Of a stretch of DNA of 64,000 nucleotides, positions 58,136 to 64,000 are shown in pieces; position 1 is the stretch's first letter; each line of letters begins with the position of its first letter. Origin of the DNA: an uncultured Roseicyclus sp. (GTDB lineage Bacteria; Pseudomonadota; Alphaproteobacteria; Rhodobacterales; Rhodobacteraceae); contig NZ_CALAHQ010000073.1 of the NCBI RefSeq assembly GCF_937892565.1, positions 1-64,000 on the forward strand, in the 5' to 3' direction. The notes beneath the pieces were generated by a model, which worked only from the letters and a program-made list of their open reading frames with translations, was not told the origin of the DNA and made no database searches. Both the position numbers and the translations under genes were made by a program.

Positions 58136-58386
58136 GCCCCCTGCGTGGCGCCAGTGTCGTTGCGGTCTTGATGCTGTCGGCCTGCATGCCGCCCCCCGAG
58201 GGCGAGGTCGAACAGATCAGCGAGGCGGTCCGCGCGCTTGCTGCCCCCGGTCAGAATCTGACGCAGGTCCGCATCGAAAGCGATGGCTGTTACTGGTACC
58301 GTTACGACGGGCCGGTCGAGACGACCTTTTTGCCGCTTTTGACGCGCGATGACCGCATGATCTGTGCGCGCACGCCGTCAAGCTGA
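58132..58386 (+). CDS. Small lipoprotein in the pyrimidine operon
   Basis: I do not recognise this 84-residue protein. Its signal peptide ends in the lipobox LSAC (Cys19), so it should be a lipoprotein. The mature part contains VRIESDGCYWYRYDGPVE and a second Cys pair that could form a disulfide. Its start overlaps the amidohydrolase stop as ATGA, indicating coupled translation and a shared job. Whether it helps uptake is unknown. Confidence 0.7.
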   Translation: MSPLRGASVVAVLMLSACMPPPEGEVEQISEAVRALAAPGQNLTQVRIESDGCYWYRYDGPVETTFLPLLTRDDRMICARTPSS

Positions 58387-58412
58387 TCCATACGAAACCG
58401 GGGGATGATACG

Positions 58413-59867
58413 ATGAGCACGGTGATCAAGGGGGGCACGATCGTCACGGCCGATCTGTCCTATGTGGCTGATCTGCGGATCGAGGATGGGCGCATCACCG
58501 AGATCGGCCCCGATCTCAAGGGTGATACGGTTCTTGACGCGTCGGGCTGCTATGTCATGCCCGGCGGGATCGACCCGCACACCCATCTGGAAATGCCCTT
58601 CATGGGCACCTATTCCGCCGATGATTTCGAGAGCGGCACGCGCGCGGCGCTGTCGGGGGGCACCACCATGGTGGTTGATTTCGCCCTGCCCAGCCCCGGT
58701 CAGGGTCTGCTTGATGCGCTCAAGATGTGGGACAACAAGGCGGGCCGGGCCAATTGCGATTATTCCTATCACATGGCGGTCACATGGTGGAGCGAGCAGG
58801 TCTTTGACGAGATGAAGACCGTGATCGAGGATCGCGGGATCAATACCTTCAAGCATTTCATGGCCTACAAGGGCGCGCTCATGGTCAATGATGATGAGCT
58901 GTTCGCGTCTTTCAACCGCTTGGCGGAACTGGGCGGCATCGCGATGGTTCATGCCGAGAACGGTGATGTGGTGGCCGAACTGACCGCAAGGCTTTTGGCG
59001 CAAGGCAATACCGGCCCCGAGGCGCATGCCTATTCCCGCCCCGCGCAGGTCGAGGGCGAGGCCACCAACCGCGCCATCATGATCGCCGACATGGCGGGCG
59101 TGCCGCTTTATGTCGTCCATGTCTCGTCCGAGGATGCCCATGAGGCGATCCGGCGGGCCCGCGCGCTTGGCAAGCGGGTCTGGGGCGAGCCCTTGATCCA
59201 GCACCTGACGCTCGATGAAAGCGAATACTTCCACCCCGATTGGGACCATGCCGCGCGCCGCGTGATGAGCCCACCGTTTCGCGACAAGAAACACCAGGAC
59301 AGCCTGTGGGCGGGGCTGATGTCGGGTTCGCTGTCGGTCGTGGCGACCGATCATTGCGCGTTCACCACCGAACAGAAGCGCTTTGGCATCGGCGATTTCT
59401 CGAAAATCCCCAATGGCACCGGCGGGCTTGAGGATCGCATGCCGATGCTGTGGACCCATGGGGTGGCCACGGGGCGGATCACAGCCAATGAATTTGTGGC
59501 GATCACCTCGACCAACATCGCCAAGATCCTGAATTGCTATCCCAAAAAGGGCGCGATCCTGGTGGGCGCGGATGCCGATATCGTGGTCTGGGATCCGGCC
59601 AAGGAAAAGACCATTGCCGCCAGCGCGCAGCAATCGGCAATCGATTACAACGTGTTCGAGGGCCACAAGGTCAAGGGCCTGCCGCGCTTTACGCTGACGC
59701 GGGGCCATGTGGCGGTTCATGACGGTGAAATCCGTACCCGCGAAGGGCATGGTCAATTCGTCAAGCGCCCCGGCAATGGCACCGTCAACCGCGCGCTGAG
59801 CACATGGAAGGACTTGACCGCGCCCCGCCCGGTGGCGCGCGCGGGCATTCCCGCGACGGGGGTGTGA
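58413..59867 (+). CDS. hydA: Dihydropyrimidinase
   Basis: A binuclear zinc amidohydrolase that opens dihydrouracil or dihydrothymine to N-carbamoyl-beta-amino acid. The 484-residue protein has DPHTHLEMPFMG (His-x-His), the carboxylated lysine in FKHFMAYKG, HAENGD, VVHVSSEDA and the Asp in ATDHCAF. Hydantoinases of industry belong to the same family, but the neighbours support a true dihydropyrimidinase. Its stop overlaps the ABC ATPase start as TGATG. Confidence 0.94.
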   Translation: MSTVIKGGTIVTADLSYVADLRIEDGRITEIGPDLKGDTVLDASGCYVMPGGIDPHTHLEMPFMGTYSADDFESGTRAALSGGTTMVVDFALPSPGQGLLDALKMWDNKAGRANCDYSYHMAVTWWSEQVFDEMKTVIEDRGINTFKHFMAYKGALMVNDDELFASFNRLAELGGIAMVHAENGDVVAELTARLLAQGNTGPEAHAYSRPAQVEGEATNRAIMIADMAGVPLYVVHVSSEDAHEAIRRARALGKRVWGEPLIQHLTLDESEYFHPDWDHAARRVMSPPFRDKKHQDSLWAGLMSGSLSVVATDHCAFTTEQKRFGIGDFSKIPNGTGGLEDRMPMLWTHGVATGRITANEFVAITSTNIAKILNCYPKKGAILVGADADIVVWDPAKEKTIAASAQQSAIDYNVFEGHKVKGLPRFTLTRGHVAVHDGEIRTREGHGQFVKRPGNGTVNRALSTWKDLTAPRPVARAGIPATGV

Positions 59868-60682
59868 TGACGCAGACCGCCGTTGCCGCGACCACCGAAG
59901 CCTCTGCCCCGGTGATCGCGGCCCAGAACCTTGACCTGACGTTTCAAACCAATGATGGGCCGGTCCATGCGCTGAAAGATGTGAACCTGACCATCGGCAA
60001 GGGTGAATTCGTCAGCTTCATCGGGCCGTCGGGTTGTGGCAAGACCACACTGTTGCGCGTCATCGCGGCGCTCGAGCATCCGACAAGCGGCACGATCACC
60101 GTCAACGGCATCACACCCGATCAGGCGCGCCAGAACCGCGCCTATGGCTATGTGTTTCAGGCGGCCGGGCTTTATCCGTGGCGCAGCATCGAAAAGAACA
60201 TCGCGCTGCCGCTTGAGATCATGGGGTTCGACCGCGCCGAGCAGGAAAAGCGCGTGAAGAATGTTTTGCAACTTGTTGATCTTGATGGGTTTGGCAAGAA
60301 ATTTCCATGGCAGCTTTCCGGCGGCATGCAGCAACGCGCCTCGATCGCCCGGGCGCTGGCCTTTGATGCCGATATCTTGCTGATGGACGAACCTTTCGGC
60401 GCGCTCGACGAGATCGTGCGCGATCACCTGAACGAGCAGCTCTTGCAGCTTTGGGCGCGGACACAAAAGACCATCTGTTTCGTGACCCATTCGATCCCGG
60501 AAGCCGTTTACCTGTCGACGAAAATCGTCGTCATGTCCCCCCGTCCGGGGCGCATCACCGATATCATCGAAAGCGACCTGCCAAGGCAACGCCCGCTCGA
60601 TATCCGCGACACGCCCCAGTTTCTGGCCATCGCCCATCGTGTCCGCGAAGGGCTGCGCGCGGGGCATGCCTATGAGGATTGA
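59867..60682 (+). CDS. ABC transporter ATP-binding protein, NitT/TauT type
   Basis: The ATPase of an importer, 271 residues. Walker A is GPSGCGKTT, the Q-loop is in YVFQAAGLYPW, the signature is LSGGMQQRASIARAL, Walker B is ILLMDEPFGALDE and the H-loop is FVTHS. It is most like ATPases of nitrate, sulfonate or taurine importers. The overlap with the dihydropyrimidinase gene suggests that the imported compound is a pyrimidine or one of its catabolites. Confidence 0.93.
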   Translation: MTQTAVAATTEASAPVIAAQNLDLTFQTNDGPVHALKDVNLTIGKGEFVSFIGPSGCGKTTLLRVIAALEHPTSGTITVNGITPDQARQNRAYGYVFQAAGLYPWRSIEKNIALPLEIMGFDRAEQEKRVKNVLQLVDLDGFGKKFPWQLSGGMQQRASIARALAFDADILLMDEPFGALDEIVRDHLNEQLLQLWARTQKTICFVTHSIPEAVYLSTKIVVMSPRPGRITDIIESDLPRQRPLDIRDTPQFLAIAHRVREGLRAGHAYED

Positions 60683-60691
60683 GGCCGAGCC

Positions 60692-61027
60692 ATGAGCGCA
60701 AGTCTGACCCTCTGGCTTGGCGGCGCGATGCTGGTCTTTCTGACGGCCAGCGCGACACTGCGCCATTACGTCGACACGTCCAAGCTCTGGGTGCTGCTGA
60801 TCGCGCTTTGCCTTTATACTCTGGGCAACCTGATGATGGTGCGGCTGATGCGGGAAAGCGGGATGGCGGTGGCGATCTCGGTGTCTGCCGTGTTGCAACT
60901 GGTGCTGGCAAGCGCCGTGGGTATGGCCGTCTTTGGCGAACGCCCGACCGCCTTGCAGGGCGCGGGGCTGGCCCTGGGTGTGGTGGCGGTGGCGTTGATC
61001 ATCTGGCCGGCGCGGTGGCAAGGATGA
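60692..61027 (+). CDS. Four-helix membrane protein, DMT/SMR-like
   Basis: A 111-residue integral membrane protein with four predicted helices (about 4-25, 31-53, 58-82, 89-107). Its size and the fourth helix (GAGLALGVVAVALIIWPA) resemble half-size drug/metabolite transporters such as EmrE. However, the first helix has no acidic residue, whereas EmrE needs Glu14 for transport. It lies between the ATPase and the first permease and overlaps the latter by 4 nt. It may be an accessory subunit or an independent carrier. Confidence 0.7.
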   Translation: MSASLTLWLGGAMLVFLTASATLRHYVDTSKLWVLLIALCLYTLGNLMMVRLMRESGMAVAISVSAVLQLVLASAVGMAVFGERPTALQGAGLALGVVAVALIIWPARWQG

Positions 61028-62013
61028 GCATGGCGGTCACTGACAGGCCGACCCGCACGGCCGGTGCGCTGGCGGCAATGGCGCGTGCGGTCGTGCCGGT
61101 TCTCAGTGTCGTTCTGGCCATCATCGCGATCTGGTATGGTGCCAGCGTGATGATGAACCGCGCCTGGACGCTGGACCAGATCCAGCGCCAGAACCTTGAG
61201 ATGACGCCGTCACAGATCATCGCCGACGCCATGACCCAGGAACGCCCTGTCTTGCCGCCCCCCCATCAGGTCGCCGCCGAAATCTGGAACACCACCGTGG
61301 GCGAGCCTGTCATGCGCGAACGGCGCGGCCAGATGCAGGGCAATCCGCGCAACCTGATCTTTCACGCCTATCACACGCTCTGGCCCACGATCCTTGGGTT
61401 CATGATCGGGACGGGGTTGGGCATCTTGCTGGCCATCGGCATCGTGCACAGCCGCGCCATGGATCTCAGCGTGATGCCCTGGGCGATTGCCAGCCAGACC
61501 ATCCCGATCCTGGCCATCGCGCCGATCATTGTTGTGGTGGTGGCAAACCTGCCTGTGCTCAACACTGCGGTCGATCAGGGCTGGATCAGCGACGATACCA
61601 AGCTTCTGGTGCCCAAGGCACTGATTTCGGCCTATCTCAGTTTCTTTCCGGTCGTCGTCGGCATGGTGGCGGGCCTGCGCAGCCCCAACGCGATGGATCT
61701 GGATTTGATGCGGACCTATTCCGCCAGCCGAGCCCAGATGTTGTGGAAGCTGCGGCTGCCTGCGTCGGTGCCGTTCTTGTTCACCTCGCTCAAGGTGTCG
61801 ATCGCGGCGGCGCTTGTGGGCACGATCGTGGCGGAATTGCCGACGGGGGCGCGCTTTGGCCTTGGGGCGCGCTTGCTGACGGGCAGCTATTACGGCCAGA
61901 CGATCCAGATCTGGTCGGCGTTGTTCATGGCCGCGATCTGTGCGGCGGCGCTGGTGATGATTCTGGGGGCGCTGGAAAAGATCGTCTTGCGACGGATGGG
62001 GGTACGGCCATGA
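61024..62013 (+). CDS. ABC transporter permease 1
   Basis: A NitT/TauT-type permease, 329 residues. An N-terminal helix and a periplasmic insertion of about 80 residues come before the core, which has TLWPTILGFMIGTGLGILLAI and the ATPase-contact loop MRTYSASRAQMLWKLRLPASVPFLFTSLK in part (EAA-type loop). The start at 61024 overlaps the preceding stop as ATGA. It differs in sequence from permease 2, so the importer is probably a heterodimer. Confidence 0.9.
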   Translation: MSMAVTDRPTRTAGALAAMARAVVPVLSVVLAIIAIWYGASVMMNRAWTLDQIQRQNLEMTPSQIIADAMTQERPVLPPPHQVAAEIWNTTVGEPVMRERRGQMQGNPRNLIFHAYHTLWPTILGFMIGTGLGILLAIGIVHSRAMDLSVMPWAIASQTIPILAIAPIIVVVVANLPVLNTAVDQGWISDDTKLLVPKALISAYLSFFPVVVGMVAGLRSPNAMDLDLMRTYSASRAQMLWKLRLPASVPFLFTSLKVSIAAALVGTIVAELPTGARFGLGARLLTGSYYGQTIQIWSALFMAAICAAALVMILGALEKIVLRRMGVRP

Positions 62014-62033
62014 GCGCTGCCGTGCGCCAGATG

Positions 62034-62099
62034 CGGGAAACCCTGGGGTTTCCCGAGCGAAAAACCCGGGTTTTTCGCCCCGTTTTCCGCAAGGAAAAC
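62034..62099. repeat. Run of three hairpins between the two permease genes
   Basis: Three inverted repeats follow each other: a 9-bp stem at 62034-62055 (CGGGAAACC with GGTTTCCCG), a perfect 22-nt palindrome at 62057-62078 with core AAACCCGGGTTT, and a 7-bp stem with GCAA tetraloop at 62082-62099. They fill the 124-nt gap. A 46-codon frame (62010-62150) runs through them and overlaps both permeases. Confidence 0.75.
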
Positions 62100-62137
62100 A
62101 TCTTTGAAAACGTGCGCTTTCCGGTCGTGGGGGCGCC

Positions 62138-63055
62138 ATGCGGTCGATGAACATGCCGTCATGGGGCTTGCCGGCACTGGGGGCTGTCCTGATTGTGCTG
62201 GCCGCAACCAGCGACATGCGTCTGGCGCTGATCCTGGCGGTCTGGTTCGGCGCCTGGGCGCTCAATGCGGCATTGGCGACCCGTCGTGCCGGGGCGGGGT
62301 TGCGTTTGATCGTGCCCTTGATCTTTGGGGTCACGCTCTTGGTTCTGTGGGAAATGGCGGTGCAACTCTACCAGATCAGTTTCGTGATCCTGCCCGCGCC
62401 ATCCGCCATCTGGGCGCGACTGATCACCGAGACTGCGACGCTTTGGGCGGATTTTCAGCAGACGATCCTGAAGGGGGCGCTTGCGGGCTATGTCATGGGC
62501 TGCGGGGCAGCCTTTGTGATCGCTCTGGCGGTCGATCGCTCCCCCTTTTTGCAGCGCGGGCTTTTGCCGGTGGGCAATTTCATCGCGGCCTTGCCGATTG
62601 TCGGCACGGCGCCGATCTTTGTGATGTGGTTCGGCTTTGGCTGGCAGTCGAAATCGGCGGTGGTGGTGGCAATGGTGTTCTTTCCGATGCTGGTCAATTG
62701 CGTCCAAGGCCTCAAGGCATCCGACGCCATGCAGCGCGACCTGATGCGCACCTATGCGGCAAGTTATGGCCAGACGCTCCTGAAGCTGCGCTTGCCTACC
62801 GCGCTGCCCTTCATCTTCAACGGGTTGAAAATCTGCACGACGCTTGCGCTGATCGGGGCGATTGTTGCTGAATTTTTCGGCTCTCCCACGGTTGGAATGG
62901 GCTTTCGCATCAAGATCGAGATGGGGCGGCTGGCCATGGACATGGTCTGGGCCGAGATTGCGGTCGCCGCTATGGCTGGATCGCTGTTTTTTGGAATTGT
63001 GGCGCTGATCGAGCGGCAATTGACCTTCTGGCACCCGGCGCAAAGACGGGGCTGA
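62138..63055 (+). CDS. ABC transporter permease 2
   Basis: The second NitT/TauT-type permease, 305 residues. Two N-terminal helices (VLIVLAATSDM region and LALILAVWFGAWAL) precede the core, with LPAPSAIWARLI, FIAALPIVGTAPIFVMWFG and the contact loop MRTYAASYGQTLLKLRLPTALP. It ends 36 nt before the binding-protein gene and shares its reading direction. Confidence 0.9.
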   Translation: MRSMNMPSWGLPALGAVLIVLAATSDMRLALILAVWFGAWALNAALATRRAGAGLRLIVPLIFGVTLLVLWEMAVQLYQISFVILPAPSAIWARLITETATLWADFQQTILKGALAGYVMGCGAAFVIALAVDRSPFLQRGLLPVGNFIAALPIVGTAPIFVMWFGFGWQSKSAVVVAMVFFPMLVNCVQGLKASDAMQRDLMRTYAASYGQTLLKLRLPTALPFIFNGLKICTTLALIGAIVAEFFGSPTVGMGFRIKIEMGRLAMDMVWAEIAVAAMAGSLFFGIVALIERQLTFWHPAQRRG

Positions 63056-63091
63056 AGCACTGAGACGATGGTTCAACCTGGAGGGAAGACA

Positions 63092-64000
63092 ATGAAAAGA
63101 ACACTGATCCCGGCGCTTGCGCTGGGCATGGCCGCAAGCGCGGCACAGGCGCAAGACGAGGTGACGCTGCAGTTGCAGTGGGTCACACAAGCACAGTTCG
63201 CTGGCTATTACGTGGCGCTCGAGAATGGCTTTTACGAGGAAGAGGGTCTGAATGTGACCATTCTGCCCGGTGGCCCCGACATCGCACCGCCGCAGGTCCT
63301 GGCGGGTGGCGGTGCGGATGCGATGCTCAACTGGATGCCCTCGGCGCTCGCTGCGCGCGAGCGGGGATTGCCGGTGGTCAATATCGCCCAGCCCTTCGTG
63401 CGGTCGGGTCTGCAGCTGACCTGCTGGAAGGACAGTGGCATCGCCGCGCCCGCCGATCTGGCCGGCCATACCGTCGCGCACTGGTTTTTCGGCAATGAAT
63501 ACCCCTTCATGGGGTGGATGAACCAGCTGGGCATCCCGGTCGATGGCTCCGCCAATGGTGTGACCTTGCTTCAGGCGGGCTTTAACGTCGATCCCTTGTT
63601 GCAGCGTCAGGCCGATTGCATCTCGACCATGACCTACAATGAATACTGGCAGATCATCGATGCGGGTGTGTCGCCCGAAGAACTGGTGACCTTCCGCTAT
63701 TCCGATTACGGCATGGATACGCTCGAAGACGGCATCTATGTGCTGGAAGAAAACCTCAATGATCCCGCGTTTTTCGACAAGATGACCCGCTTTGTGCGCG
63801 CCTCGATGAAGGGCTGGGCATGGGCGGCGGAAAACCCCGATGCGGCGGCGATGATCGTGCTGGATAACGACGAGACCGGCGCGCAGACCGAAACCCATCA
63901 AAAGCGGATGATGGGCGAGATCGCGCTTTTGGTCGAAGGTGGCGACGGACGGCTGGACGAAGCCTCCTATGCGCGGACCGTCCGGACGCTTCTGGAAGGT
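63092..64000 (+). CDS. ABC transporter substrate-binding protein, NMT1/THI5-like, partial
   Basis: The first 303 codons are in the window; the gene runs off the right end. A signal peptide (cleavage near AAQAQDE) leads into an NMT1/SsuA-like periplasmic binding domain: LQLQWVTQAQFAGYYVALENGF, EGLNVTILPGGPD and LQAGFNVDPLLQRQADC. Relatives bind thiamine precursors, sulfonates or similar small compounds, but the operon suggests a pyrimidine or pyrimidine breakdown product. GGAGG lies 9 nt before the ATG. Confidence 0.9.
   Translation, partial: MKRTLIPALALGMAASAAQAQDEVTLQLQWVTQAQFAGYYVALENGFYEEEGLNVTILPGGPDIAPPQVLAGGGADAMLNWMPSALAARERGLPVVNIAQPFVRSGLQLTCWKDSGIAAPADLAGHTVAHWFFGNEYPFMGWMNQLGIPVDGSANGVTLLQAGFNVDPLLQRQADCISTMTYNEYWQIIDAGVSPEELVTFRYSDYGMDTLEDGIYVLEENLNDPAFFDKMTRFVRASMKGWAWAAENPDAAAMIVLDNDETGAQTETHQKRMMGEIALLVEGGDGRLDEASYARTVRTLLEG

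Noticed and set aside
63056..63091. Thiamine riboswitch before the NMT1-like binding protein
   Set aside because: The gap is only 36 nt and lacks any THI-box sequence; the gene lies inside an operon.

Overview
The window is a high-G+C stretch of a chromosome from an alphaproteobacterium, almost certainly a Rhodobacteraceae (Rhodobacterales) member. The support is gene content and order: an mraY-murD-ftsW-murG-murC-murB-ddl-ftsQ-ftsA-ftsZ-lpxC-bamD-recN cluster, a glyQ/DUF6446/glyS block, the NDUFA12-mlaD-DUF2155-aat-accC-accB neighbourhood, aerobic cobaltochelatase genes (cobS, cobT), and a reductive pyrimidine-catabolism locus. No genus can be assigned from the sequence alone. I saw no rRNA, tRNA, CRISPR array, insertion sequence or prophage.

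Region by region: (1) 1-16.6 kb is the division and cell-wall (dcw) cluster, tightly packed with several 4-nt overlaps, followed by lpxC, bamD and recN. It is interrupted only by a lower-G+C islet with a small HExxH metalloprotease between murD and ftsW. (2) 16.7-27.7 kb holds a ClC-type chloride protein, a DUF427 gene and a leftward series: a SPOR/peptidoglycan-binding protein with a dead protease domain, cobS, an orphan secreted protein, a secreted nuclease, a PLP dehydratase, cobT and aminopeptidase P. (3) 27.8-35.5 kb reads rightward: glyQ, DUF6446, an FkbM methyltransferase, glyS, a divergent pyruvate phosphate dikinase and a SleB-type cell-wall hydrolase. (4) 35.6-42.7 kb has folate genes (folB, folP), glmM, guanine deaminase and mgtE, with a 255-bp tandem duplication at the glmM/guaD junction. 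(5) 42.7-51.5 kb has a 978-residue GspL/PilP-like membrane protein, metY, an NDUFA12 homologue, mlaD, DUF2155, aat, accC and accB.

(6) 51.8-64 kb is the most coherent metabolic unit. preT-preA (dihydropyrimidine dehydrogenase), a RutR-type TetR regulator and a divergent operon encode an omega-amino-acid aminotransferase, an N-carbamoyl amidohydrolase (beta-ureidopropionase), a small lipoprotein, dihydropyrimidinase and a NitT/TauT-type ABC importer (ATPase, two permeases, binding protein) with a four-helix membrane protein embedded. Together they would take a pyrimidine or its degradation product into the cell and convert uracil/thymine through dihydropyrimidine and N-carbamoyl-beta-amino acid to a beta-amino acid and then a semialdehyde. 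A perfect copy of the RutR palindrome (TTGACCA-TT-TGGTCAA) lies just downstream of a promoter-like sequence in front of the operon.

Intergenic DNA carries a family of 22-nt perfect palindromes with core TTCGTACGAA (four copies plus one interrupted relative), a run of three hairpins between the two permease genes, a CtrA-like TTAA-N7-TTAAC box and a few clear terminators. Starts were moved downstream of the longest possible frame where a ribosome-binding site or family alignment argued for it. All functions are inferred by reading motifs; nothing was searched against a database.
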